Below are positions 54,076 through 64,000 of a DNA stretch of 64,000 bases, one piece after another (position 1 is the first letter of the stretch; every line of letters begins with the position of its first letter). The notes below the pieces were generated by a model, which was given only the letters and a program-made list of their open reading frames with translations, did no database searches and had not been told where the DNA came from. The position numbers and the translations under genes are program-made. Source of the DNA: Odontocerum albicorne (Eukaryota; Arthropoda; Insecta; Trichoptera; Odontoceridae). Location of the stretch: contig OX463849.1 of NCBI GenBank assembly GCA_949825065.1, positions 1,240,001 through 1,304,000 of the forward strand, in the 5' to 3' direction.

Positions 54076-55410
54076 AGAAAGTATAAAACAATATTGTAAT
54101 GTATCCTATACATAAGGCTGATTTTTAAGGATAAAATAATACATGTTTTTGCAAGCGCAAACATGTACAATATATAGCACGAGTACCAACCAACTAATGT
54201 TTGTCTTAATATAAAAAAATATTATATATATATTTAAGGAATAAAATTTAAAAAACTTTTATTTCAATGTAATTGAATTTATATGCCCTTGGAAAAAATG
54301 TCGTTCAAATTCATTTGAGATAAAACATAAAAAAATTGTAAATTTTTAAAAATTCTATTATAATAAAATGAGTTAAATTTATTAAAAACATGTGATTACA
54401 TTGTCTAATTAAATTGGTTTTTATTTTTACAAAATATGCTGAAAGAATATCAACAATTATATTTTACTGTGAAAAAAATATTCTGTGTTATTTAAATTTT
54501 TTTTTGTGTGATCTTTGCTATTTAATCGTGTCATTAAATTATCTAAAAACTTTTTCAAAAAAATATTTTATATCTTTGTTTGAATTTAGACCGAAATTAA
54601 TTTAATGACATTAACGCATGATTTTCGTAAAATAATTTTACTTTGTTTTCCTTTTGAAAAAAAAATCATTTATAACTTTTTAAAAGGGGCTGGAATAAAA
54701 AGTTAAAATGATTACAGGTATAATTAAAATAACTTATTATAATATTATACATTCGATCGATATGCAATTAATTTTTAAGATTTTTAACTAATTATAATAT
54801 TTTTTCTATCAAGTGTGTAATGGTCAGCAATAAACACAAACGACATAAAAAAATACAAAAGGAATTAAAAATACAGAATTTTCAGAAAATGTATTAAAAA
54901 AATAAATAGAAACAAAAAAAAGGAATTTTTAGTTAAAAAAAATATAATAATTAAAATAAATATTCAGTTCAGACTATTTACTTTCTATGATAATAATAAA
55001 CAATATTATTTAACATTTAAATATGAAAAAAATCTACTCAACAAACTTAAATTGAAGTGACAAATTTAAGTTTTGTGTATGGATTTTTTTAAATTTAATT
55101 ATTAAATTATTGCGTTAAAAAATTTAGTTTTACAACATCAATTAATGTTTATTTTACATCAAAAGTTGTTTACTATCAATTATGTCTTAACGTTTTCTTT
55201 CAACTCGATAACATAATATAAATGAACAAGTATTATTACAATTATAAATTAACACCAATGTAATACGAATTACCAACTCGAGTTTACGAGTTGTTCATTT
55301 AAATTTTATGCTTACGATTTCTCCACATGCGTTGTACCTCTGAAGTGCAACGAAAGCTGGCAAACGAGCTTGGGTTATATCTCGGAAGCACTACAATATA
55401 TTTGTATATA
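54076..55410. other. Very AT-rich spacer
   Basis: 1.3 kb of AT-rich sequence with homopolymer runs. No open frame or repeat recognised; it would suit intronic DNA. Confidence 0.4.
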
Positions 55411-56488
55411 CAGAATAGCCCAAAAGTCACCAGACTATTTTAAAATAATATAACTTTTTTATTTTTTAATAATTAGCATTTATTCTTTTATAAACAGAAA
55501 ACATACTTTTAAAACATAAATTTTATTTAGTTTTAAAAATCACATCCTTTAAATAGCCACCATTTTGCTTTTCATACTGATGCGCTCTTTCTAAGGCGTG
55601 AACCATTACCTGTCGTAATGTTTCTTGGCTTAGTTCTTCAATTTCTTCACGGATGTTCGCCTTCAATTGCTGAATGATTCGAGGATTGTTACGGTATACT
55701 CCATTTTTTAAATACCCCCACAGAAAGAAGTCTGGAACACTTAAGTCAGGTGAGCGTGACGGCCACTTGATTTCTTCTTACAATAATTTGTCTTAAGAGT
55801 TCAATTGTCGGGCGCGCTGTATGGGCAGTATCACCATCTTGCTGCCATCATATCTCTGGTGTGTTCTCGACTGCAGGAAGCAAGAAATTCTCTTTTACTT
55901 CTTGATACCTTTCGACATTGACGGTTAGTGCATTTTTTGCCTCATCTTCAAAGAAATAAGATCCAAGAGTTCTTTTTTTCTGCATTTACACCACACCAAA
56001 CATTCGATTCGATTCAACAGACATTCAGCATCCCTTGAATCCTCTGGAGCGAGATTCGAGACACGTCCAGCTGCTGGGACCGCCTTCGAGTTGACATTGA
56101 AGGCTCTTCTTCAATGCTTTGGCATACATGCTGAATGTTGTCCTGTGACATTCCTGAACGTAGCCTTCCAGCACGTGGTAATTCTCAGCACCCACAGACC
56201 CCTGAATTTGAAACCACCGGACTAAATTAAGTGTCGTTTGCTTATATGGTGGGTTTCTGACCTCAAAATGACGAGTGTAATGTCTTTGCGTTAGCACAAT
56301 TTATCATTGATTTTCCAGATAAAATTCAATGATTTTAACACGTTGCTCAGTCGTGAATTTCTCCACATTTAATTTTAAAAGATTATGCTTTAATAATATA
56401 ATCTAAAATAATAAAAATATTGTGAAATAAATTAATTATAGAAAGTTATTCGAATTTTAAATGGTATTGCGACTTTTGAGCCACCCTG
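55411..56488 (-). mobile_element. Degenerate Tc1/mariner-type element
   Basis: TA at 55409-55410 and 56489-56490. Ends CAGAATAGCCCAAAAGTC and, inverted, CAGGGTGGCTCAAAAGTC. Length 1078 bp. The transposase lies on the minus strand and is full of frameshifts. Confidence 0.85.
55530..56370 (-). pseudogene. Tc1-like transposase, multiply frameshifted
   Basis: N-terminus KFTTEQRVKIIEFYLENQ, then a degraded VRNPPYKQTTLNLVRWFQ region, NALTVNVERYQEVKENFLLP, WWQQDGDTAHTARPTIELLR (catalytic D block), and, through shifts, FQTSFCGGI-KMEYTVTILES and ALERAHQYEKQNGGYLKDV-IF. QQDGATAHTAR and GGHLQDIVF are hallmarks of a widespread insect Tc1-like lineage. Confidence 0.85.
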
Positions 56489-57434
56489 TAAATATAAATA
56501 ATAAGAAATGTTTAAATACTGAGAAGATTGGTTGAATAAATGTAAACATCATTAAAAATCTTGAGATGTTACAGATTGTATCATCTAAATAATAAATTGG
56601 CTGTAATATTTAGAATAATATTTATTGGCGAATACGTAAACAAAGTTCTGAGAATATTCAAAGAGTATACGCGTCAATGGTTATTAAAATTCGACGAAAA
56701 TATACTGTGTTAAAACCCGATAAATATTTACTACATCTAATGTACTTTGATTAATTCATGGTAAATGCTAGTCACAGTTATAACACTTTGCGAGTGTTTT
56801 TGTTAACTTGCATGGGCTAGTTGATAAAGTGATCGATTGACTTCCATCCGCGGGATTTAAGCTCAATTCCCGATGGTAACCAATTAAATAATTAAATAAA
56901 ACGGTTCTCAGTTTCACAATTAGTTTTGTACTCGTAACAATACTCGTATGCGCTAGACGTAAGAATGTGTTTGTCTCTTCACATTTGTTAAAGCATTTCC
57001 AGCATGTATACTGACAAACCGCGAGTTACGTGCCTACTTCAGTGATCTAAACCCGTATGCTAGTTTTCTTTGTTTTTTTTTCATTTGATACAGGTTTTAA
57101 CCGACTACATCAACGAAGAAGATTTTTTTTTTTGAAAAGTTTAAATAGAGTATAATGCCAAAAAGTTATTCAAGCTTCTCGTTATTCCTATAAATTTTAT
57201 TAAGAAGTTTATTCATCAATTTATCCACCGATATATGAAAGATATCATATGAGAAAATTTATTCAACAATGTCATTCCGTGTGTGAGTGCTGATACTCTT
57301 AACTGATGCTCAGTTCATGAATATATCACCGAAAATAATCTTGATTCACTATGACTTAAATAATTGTCCGGTGCGTTTAACTAAAGTCTGTGAATCAACA
57401 AAAGGTTAGCTTTTTTCCTATTAGCAATTTGTAT
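56489..57434. other. Spacer with one SINE head
   Basis: A SINE family 1 head lies at 56810-56885 (GGGCTAGTTGATAAAGTGAT and CAATTCCCGATGG). Two TACTCGTA motifs occur 12 bp apart at 56929 and 56941. The rest is featureless. Confidence 0.45.
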
Positions 57435-57535
57435 AAACATGTGGAGACGAAAGAAATACGCCTTGATAAGAAAGTTTAGCGCTCGGTCATCTCTCCCTAC
57501 CCCAACAGGGAAATAGCGTGAAAGTATGTGTGTAT
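57435..57535 (+). pseudogene. LINE ORF2 tail scrap, family A
   Basis: Matches the end of family A: TAAGAAAGTTTAGCGCTCGG, TCATCTCTCCCTACCCCAAC and AGGGAAATAGCGTG. Confidence 0.6.
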
Positions 57536-57856
57536 AAAAGTATCTTTCAAACAATATGTACGCACGTTAACTTAAACCATTATTGTAAACTATATTTTTA
57601 GCCGACTAAGTTTAAAGTCACGTTTTGAAACTCTCCCTTAATCGAATTACGAATCACGTATCGCGAATTCCATCCCTAATAGCCAAGTTGCGTTTCACTG
57701 AAATTTTGTAAAATTAATTTTCTGATAATGGAAGAAAATTATACTTCTGGTTCCCGTTAAAACAGATACATATGTTTTTTTTTAAATCTTTCGATATGTT
57801 TGGTGAATATCTAAAGGTACCAGAGAAGACCGCCTGAAAAATCAGATTTTTATAAG

Positions 57857-58015
57857 ATTTAATTCTAAAGAAACACTGTAACACAAATGAAACACTTGTT
57901 TTATCGTGAGATGTAATTCTAAAGAAACACCATAACACAAATGAAACACTTGTTTTATCGTGAGATGTAATTCTAAAGAAACACTGTAACACAAATGAAA
58001 CATTTGTTTTATTTT
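57857..58015. repeat. 54-bp tandem repeat, ~2.9 copies
   Basis: Unit: TAATTCTAAAGAAACACTGT, AACACAAATGAAACACTTGT, TTTATCGTGAGATG. Confidence 0.92.
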
Positions 58016-58034
58016 TCACGTACGAGTATGTCAA

Positions 58035-58510
58035 AAATTTTGCATTATGACCTTTAATCAATTTTACGATTAGGGATGACTTTAAATTTATGGCTGATAT
58101 ATTAAGTAAGAAGACGATGCGCTCTCTGAGAATATTTTTCTATGCTAACATTTTTGCATTATGACCTATGATCAATTTTATGATTAGAGATGGCAGAAAC
58201 TTTAAGGCTGATGAATTGAGTAAGAAGACGATGCGCCCTCTGAGATTTGTTGGGCATGTACTCGTAGAATGAACGAATACAGAAAGGCTAAAATACAAAT
58301 ATACAGTTAAAATTTGAGTGGAAGAAATTATAGAGGCATATCAAAGAAATTATGACTGGATCAAATTAATGATATTATGAAAGAACGAAATGTAAAATGT
58401 CAGAAAAATCGTAAAAGTTGTAATAAACGGTGTGTGGATGTAAGGATAAGGAAAAGATGTGCGTTGATATAGGTAAATATAGAGCTCTCTCATATCTACC
58501 TGATGAAAAC
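58035..58510 (+). pseudogene. LINE ORF2 tail, family A, with internal duplication
   Basis: A block of about 100 bp (TTTTGCATTATGACC ... AAGAAGACGATGCGC) is present twice at 58035-58125 and 58150-58245. Then LRFVGHV, broken by TACTCGTA at 58259, RMNEYRKAK, a WIKLMI-type block, and KERNVKCQKNRKSC. Confidence 0.7.
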
Positions 58511-58639
58511 GGTATGGTCATAAAAAATACAAATGCATATTTTCACATTGATTCCTTATGGGAAGGCAGAGAGAAAATATTTACTCACTTTTCACGGAGG
58601 ACACAGCGCCAGATTAATCGGTCTCGAACACACATCTTA

Positions 58640-58829
58640 TAGTTACTCAGCGTCTGTATATCTTTTCATACAGTTCCTTGAATTTTGGAACACATTCGTT
58701 CTTACTAAATCATTCACTTGATATTTTCCTTAGACTTTTTATGTTTTTCAGGTTTTCTTTATTCGCATACTTTATACAAGCCAATAGTTCTTTTTCATTC
58801 TCCTTACACTGGTCTTAAGTTTACGTTTT
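58640..58829 (-). pseudogene. LINE ORF2 fragment, family A, reverse strand
   Basis: The complement shows degraded family A text leading into the MYDRI-like block from which the neighbouring minisatellite was built. Confidence 0.5.
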
Positions 58830-59582
58830 TCGTTAATCCCTTACTTCAGTATTCTATCATACATCGTACATCCATCGTACATCATTCTTCACGCATTTCT
58901 TCTGCATTTCTTCGAACACGTCCATGTTTCTCGTTAATCCCTTACTTCAGTATTCTATCATACATTGTACATCATTTCGTATATTCTTCACGCATTACTT
59001 ACGCATTTATTCGGCCACGTCCACGTTTCTAATTAATCCCTTACTTCAGTATTCTATCGTACATCGTACATCATTTCGTATATTCTTCACGCATTTCTTC
59101 GACTACGTCCACGTTTCTCGTTAATCCCTTACTTCAGTATTCTATCGTACATCGTACATCATTTCGTATATTCTTCACGTATTACTTACGCATTTCTTCG
59201 ACCACGTCCACGTTTCTCGTTAATCCCTTACTTCAGTATTCTATCATACATCATTTCGTATATTCTTCACGTATTACTTACGCATTTATTCGGCCACGTC
59301 CACGTTTCTAATTAATCCCTTACTTCAGTATTCTATCGTACATCGTACATCATTTCGTATATTCTTCACGCATTTCTTCGACCATGTCCACGTTTCTCGT
59401 TAATCCCTTACTTCAGTATTCTATCGTACATCGTACATCATTTCGTATATTCTTCACGCATTTCTTCGACCACGTCCACGTTTCTCAATAATCCCTTACT
59501 TCAGTATTCTATCACACATCGTACATCATTTCATATATTCTTCACGCATTTCTTCTGCATTTATTCGGCCCCGTCCACGTTT
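58830..59582. repeat. 88-bp minisatellite, ~8.5 copies
   Basis: Unit: CGTTAATCCCTTACTTCAGT, ATTCTATCGTACATCGTACA, TCATTTCGTATATTCTTCAC, GCATTTCTTCGACCACGTCC, ACGTTTCT. Units differ by presence of a second ATCGTAC and an extra CTTACGCATT. Its complement contains ATGTACGATAGAATACTGAA, aligning with the family A MYDRIRNE block. Confidence 0.94.
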
Positions 59583-60245
59583 CACTAACCATAAATCAAA
59601 GTAAATAATTAAGTATTATTATGAACCATCTATCATCTAAATAGATTTTGATTTAAAGCTTTTTTTTAACATACATGATACGCAGTCATGCACGAATATT
59701 TTATTTTAAATTATAATGTAACACAATTTACTCAATTATTTGCAGCGTGTGAGAAAGCCATAAACACTTTGCCGACACGATTTCGAATAAAATAGGAAAT
59801 AAAACAAATTGTCATATAAATTGATAATTAATCTGATATAAGTTGAAGATTTTATTTCATGAAGTCATATGCTATGGAAAATATCTACTGTCAAATTAGA
59901 AAATAAATACAAAATTAGAAATCTTATTTTGTGTTTGATAATCCGGTTTTTTTATTTGATTAAAAAAATATAACATCTCCGTACCATTGATCTTAATTTG
60001 ATCCGTCTTCTGTGAAGTCCAAATTTCACTTACATACGTTAAAGTTGGTCCAACACATTATTACGTATTTTCATTTTTGCTACTCATGACAACGCGGTTA
60101 ATGTACGATTTTATTTTTCGACATGTTGGCTACACTTCCGTGTAGCCTGACCCTTCCCCTCTGCAAAGAGACCGATTCGAGGTCAGTACGTTGAAAAGTG
60201 TCGACGCGACAACACGTTTCGTGAAAAATGTAAATACAATCTCCC
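59583..60245. other. Unassigned spacer
   Basis: AT-rich. CGTGTAGCC/GGCTACACTTCCG near 60127-60150 forms a small hairpin. No gene. Confidence 0.4.
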
Positions 60246-60918
60246 GCCAAGTGCGAAATACGGGGCGTCATCCGTTATCTCGTTTGGAAGGGAAAACCTT
60301 CGGTTAAGGTTTATAATGAGGTGAAAACTGCATATGGTGATAAAGCTATGAATCGTACGAGTGTGTACAAGTGGTGTCGCGAGTTTAAAAACGGTCACGT
60401 CACACCTCTTCACCCTCCGCCAAAAAGTTCAAAACCACAATTTCAGCCAAGAAAATCATGGCATCCGTGTTTTAGGACTATCAAGGCATAATTTTAATTG
60501 AATATATGCCTCAAAAGGAGACCATCAACTCTGCAAGATACTGTGAGACCGTAAAAAATTGCGGAGGGCGATTCAGAACAAGAGGAGAGGCATGCTGACA
60601 AAGGGAGTCTGCCTGCTGCACGACAATGCCAGACCACACACGGCCAACGCCACGAAGGAACTGCTCGCCTCGTTTAAATGGGATGTCCTGAACAATCCCG
60701 CGCATTCCCCTGACCTAGCACCTTCAGATTACTATCTCTTTACCTCCCTGAAGCTGCACATGGGTGGAAAAAGGTTTTCAACCGACGAGGAGGTAAAGGA
60801 GGAGGTGGAGAAGTGGACGGAGGGGTTGGCGGGAAACTACTTCGAGGAAGGCATCAAAAAGTTGATACCTCGCTTCACCACCTGTATTGAGAGGAATGGC
60901 GACTATGTCGAAAAATAG
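60246..60918 (+). pseudogene. Mariner transposase, internally deleted (third family)
   Basis: N-terminus AKCEIRGVIRYLVWKGKPSV and AYGDKAMNRTSVYKWCREFK (helix-turn-helix), a frameshifted junction at about 60430-60560, then a long clean frame with LLHDNARPHTANATKELLAS, SPDLAPSDYYLFTSLKLHMG, and IPRFTTCIERNGDYVEK to the stop at 60918. The second and third catalytic aspartates are 34 residues apart; the first is missing. TIRs were not identified. Confidence 0.9.
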
Positions 60919-61405
60919 CTTACATATGTACTATGGTAACCACGTAATTTTTTTGTTTAAATAAAAAAAATTGTAACCTACAAAAATTCAGTACACTTAG
61001 TTTCTGGACTTACCTAGTATGTTACGTAAGTGCTTCGTTTACCCTGTTCTCTATATTTTTTGTATGCATTAATTTAGATGGAAACCTTTTATATAGACCC
61101 GATAAAATTAATAAAATTAGCCATTTTTAGCAATCATCGCCATTAATGATACGAGAAAAATAAATGCGGACTTTAGGTAAATTATGTAGAATTACAAAGT
61201 CCGTTTACATGTCATGGATTTATTGAAAGGAACATTGAAAGAAGGGTAGCGAAAGGGAACAAGGTAAACGAAATACTTAATGTTATATACAATTACCGCG
61301 CAATTTCAACAGAAGCAAAAGGACAGTTCATAATAGTGTCTTGGTTGGCGACTACCTTGATGTGTATAAGTGGGAATTGGACTTGATAGAAGTATAAAAT
61401 TAAAA
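60919..61405. other. Unassigned spacer
   Basis: Includes the presumed 3' UTR of the mariner remnant. Nothing further recognised. Confidence 0.35.
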
Positions 61406-61815
61406 TTAATGCTGAAGATGCGGGCACTAAGAAAATTTTGTGGAATGTCAATGTTTGAAAGAAGGTGGGATGAAGAGATCAGAAATGAATGTTATAAATA
61501 AGATTAAGAAAGGAGCTTTAAGATGGTTTGGACATGTGGAGAGAATAAATGACGAAAGATTGACTAAGTGAGTGTACAAGTCAGAATTCCAAGGTGTAGA
61601 CTGAAGAGGTAGACTGAGGCCAAATGTGGCTGGACTAAATAGACCGGATTTTGAAAGATGGTATAGTAAGTAGTATAAATAATAGAAGATTGTGTTTGAC
61701 GAGATGTATGAATGTGGAGGAAGCGAAAGTTGTGTGATTGGATAGAAATGTTTTCGAGATATGTTCTGTCTGCCTGCCCCGCAAGGGACACGGCGTGATG
61801 ATGAGTACGAGTATA
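61406..61815 (+). pseudogene. LINE ORF2 C-terminal region, family A, longest copy
   Basis: MLKMRALRKFCGMSMFERRW, DEEIRNECY, a shift, then KKGALRWFGHVERINDERLT, a stop, degraded RGR and WLD blocks, NRRLCLTRCMNVEEAKVV, and the CLPAPQGT end followed by a TGATGATGAG tail. This copy shows the order of family A blocks seen singly elsewhere. Confidence 0.8.
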
Positions 61816-61854
61816 TACGATTGATATACTTGTAGCAAAGGTTTGTGTGAGCTC

Positions 61855-62225
61855 TTTAGTGTGGTATTTTTTGTTGTTTTTTTATGATTATGTGCGGTAT
61901 ATTGTGGGATGAACGGTTTGGTCTATCTGGAGTGATGAAGTGTGAGGAGTTTGATTTCGCGTGATGTATACATATGTAATTGTGTGTCACTGTTTGTCAG
62001 GTTGATGAGAATGTGCAACGGGGTTTTATATAATCAAAAATTGGAAAGAAGTAACGATTTATTTTTTCATGCTATATGTCCTCAGTGAGATACAGTCAAA
62101 AGCCTAGTTTAATGGGGATGCGACAAATGAAAGGCAACAAACCCAGATCTATTAAAATTGTATGTCCAAATTAAATTACATGTTGCTTTTTCGCAAATAA
62201 TGTATATTTCTTGTCATGTGTAAAA
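61855..62225 (+). mobile_element. Retroelement 3' UTR copy c
   Basis: The longest plus-strand copy of the repeat also found at 1690 and 18955 (minus). It starts 40 bp after the family A ORF2 end, so it may be the family A 3' UTR, but the other family A tails are not followed by it. It ends at TGTCATGTGTAAAATAAATG. Confidence 0.65.
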
Positions 62226-62274
62226 TAAATGTAGTAGGGTGTAATCTGCTAAAGGATAAGTGTGTAATAAATTA

Positions 62275-62345
62275 ATGCCTCCGTGGTCTAGTTATCAAGA
62301 AGTTTGATATCCACTTGATGGTTTCGGTTTGATTCCTGATGGTAT
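62275..62345 (+). mobile_element. tRNA-like SINE head
   Basis: CCTCCGTGGTCTAGTTATCA (A-box region), GATATCCACTTGATGG, and GGTTTGATTCCTG (B-box region). No known tail. Confidence 0.55.
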
Positions 62346-63074
62346 CTGAAAAGAAGGGCCCCAGTCTGATCCGCACACAAGTGTGCGAGTATTGTTCCCA
62401 ATTGCGAGTTTAGTATCTCATAATTAATTCTCAACCCGACACTCGGTTAATTGGGGTTGAAATACTAAAGTCTAGTGGCCACGCTCTACAATATTTCACA
62501 AGTCCCCAATTTGAATTTGTTGAAGGGTACCACGACTGACCGAAAAATTATAATTACGAAACGAAACTTACAATGGTTTGGCAACTATAATATAAAATAA
62601 AAAGTAGCGAAATACTTAAGAAACTAATATAATATAAAGTATATCTTTTAAATAAATGGAGAGCGAGGAAGAGGTTGACCAGATATGTTAACTGAAGGAA
62701 GGTTAAGAATTATGAGAAACAAAAGAACATGTAAAAGAGTTCGTAAAAAACGTTTTTTTTTTTTTAATTTCGCGGGCTTTTTGTTTCTTTATCGAGCCCA
62801 TCTTTTTTGTCTATGGTCCGTGATGTACATTTAAATTTTCAGCCATATTGCATGGGTAGTTTGTATTTGACAGGCGAGTATTTACAACGCATTTTGGCAC
62901 ATTTGCAATTTTTTCATTTGAAAAATGACTGGAAATAGAAAATAAAGAATTTTCTTGAGATTTTACGCCATTTGCGTGAGGCAAACTGAAGAGAACGATC
63001 ATAATTGTGGGCGAACAATTCGTTGATTTTGCACCACTATAATACACCGGCTCACACTATAAATTCGTAAGTTT
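62346..63074. other. Spacer with LINE scrap
   Basis: 62655-62745 carries a weak family A-like GERGRG-TRYVN block. Otherwise nothing recognised. Confidence 0.35.
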
Positions 63075-63290
63075 TTGGCCAAAACGAATACAGTCGTGAT
63101 ACCGCAGCCACCGTATTCACCTGATATGACACCCTGCGACTTTTTTCTGTTTCCGAAGATATTGAAACAACAACGTTTTGTGACTATAGAGGAAAATCGC
63201 CGTGTGAGCATCCCAAAAAAGAAAAACACGTTGGCAACAGTGTATTTTATCCTATGGGGACTACTTTAAAAGGGTAATATTAATATTAGT
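63075..63290 (+). pseudogene. Mariner transposase C-terminal fragment
   Basis: AKTNTVVIPQPPYSPDMTPC then DFFLFPKILKQQRFVTIEEN. SPDMTPCDFFLFPK is the block with the last catalytic aspartate. It breaks down into frameshifted text soon after. Confidence 0.75.
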
Positions 63291-63344
63291 GATTAAATAA
63301 ATATTTTTTAATAAAAAAAAGAGTTCTCTGTATTTCTATTTGGT

Positions 63345-63480
63345 CAAGTGTATGAAAATAGACAGAATAGAAATATGGGTAGACCGAAAAAATAATGAAA
63401 AAAGATCGTTGGAGATATTGTATGAATTGATGTGAAGCATGAGAAACAGAGGTGCATGTATGACGAGATGTTCAAATGTG
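63345..63480 (+). pseudogene. LINE ORF2 tail scrap, family A
   Basis: Remains of the RGRPK, WIDQV and MRNRGACMTRCSNV blocks. It directly abuts the foldback MITE. Confidence 0.5.
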
Positions 63481-63482
63481 TA

Positions 63483-63667
63483 CAGTACCCGGCAGTAAGT
63501 AATACACATCACGCTCAAGAAGCAGACTGTCGGCCATAATCGGTTAACTTCGACTTTGTAGAGCGTCGTCTTTGTCATTTATAGATACCGGACTGTTAGT
63601 GCATCGTGCGACAGAGATGACGCTTTACAAAGCCAAAATTAGCCGATTATGGCCGATAGTCTCTTTC
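63483..63667. mobile_element. Foldback MITE, interrupted copy
   Basis: TA at 63481-63482 then CAGTACCCGGCAGTAAGTAA, matching 28031-28282 through GATTATGGCCGATAGTCTCT and TTC. It then stops at TTAA (63668-63671), where new sequence begins. Confidence 0.88.
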
Positions 63668-64000
63668 TTAACCCTTTAAGTGCCGGAAGTTTTTAGTATG
63701 GCCGTACCCAGCAGGCCGGGATTTTTTCAACAAAAATAAAACCTAAAAAAATTATATTTTTTGTATACAGATATAAAGGATATTATGAAAACTTACTAAA
63801 TATATACACCGTGGGGCGTTTGAGCTGCCGTTCACTCAGAAAAACACAGTTTAAATATTCACAAAATGTCAGGGTTGTCACAACTTGACACAGAAAACAC
63901 GTTTACTTATAAATATAGTGGAATATAATATACTTTGTAAACTAAAATCAACAAATTATTTGTATGATGTATAATAAAGCACTAAAGGTAAATAAACTAT
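63668..64000 (+). mobile_element. TTAA-type (piggyBac-like) element, left end
   Basis: Starts with TTAA followed by CCCTTTAAGTGCCGGAAGTT, inside the foldback MITE at a position where the intact copy has a single TTAA (28247-28250). It runs off the window, so its length and coding capacity are unknown. The CCCTTT end resembles that of the piggyBac element at 50538. Confidence 0.65.

Overview
This is an AT-rich eukaryotic window that reads as repeat-dominated DNA from an arthropod, most likely an insect. The evidence is the mix of elements: several mariner families (one 339-codon transposase of the cecropia type with a D,D34D triad), Tc1-like elements, piggyBac-like elements with TTAA ends, hAT-like ends (CAGTG), many 5'-truncated non-LTR retrotransposon tails and tRNA-like SINEs. 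I cannot name the order or species. No intact host protein gene was found.

Layout. 0-8 kb: hAT and LINE remnants, a 24-bp minisatellite (2.08-2.92 kb), a deleted mariner (4.99-5.92 kb) and a TA-flanked MITE carrying a second mariner (6.15-7.27 kb). 8-14.6 kb: a 29-bp minisatellite split by an RTE-like insertion, a piggyBac-type MITE, LINE debris split by an unclassified repeat, and a hAT-like element with a 26-bp minisatellite. 14.6-24 kb: a GC-rich spot with paired CRE sites, a 2.5-kb minisatellite (36/37 bp), hAT MITEs, a deleted Tc1-like element, and 59-bp and 42-bp minisatellites. 24-36 kb: TTAA-type MITEs, a foldback MITE, SINEs, a palindromic mariner, and a LINE whose 3' tail matches the SINE tails. 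36-45 kb: 54-bp and 70-bp minisatellites, the second MITE copy, a deleted mariner, and a TATAAA hexamer satellite holding a full-length mariner. 45-64 kb: LINE debris, two piggyBac remnants, a GC-rich stretch with good splice signals that may be the 5' end of a host gene (52.5-53.7 kb), a degenerate Tc1-like element, an 88-bp minisatellite grown out of LINE sequence, another mariner remnant, and at the right edge a TTAA-type element sitting inside a foldback MITE.

Tandem repeats cover roughly 11 kb. Several elements sit inside others, and related copies in the same window supply the empty site, which allows exact junctions. The oddest signal is the 8-mer TACTCGTA/TACGAGTA, found 17 times by eye; it looks like a TA-flanked insertion or excision footprint. 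All counts and alignments were made by eye.
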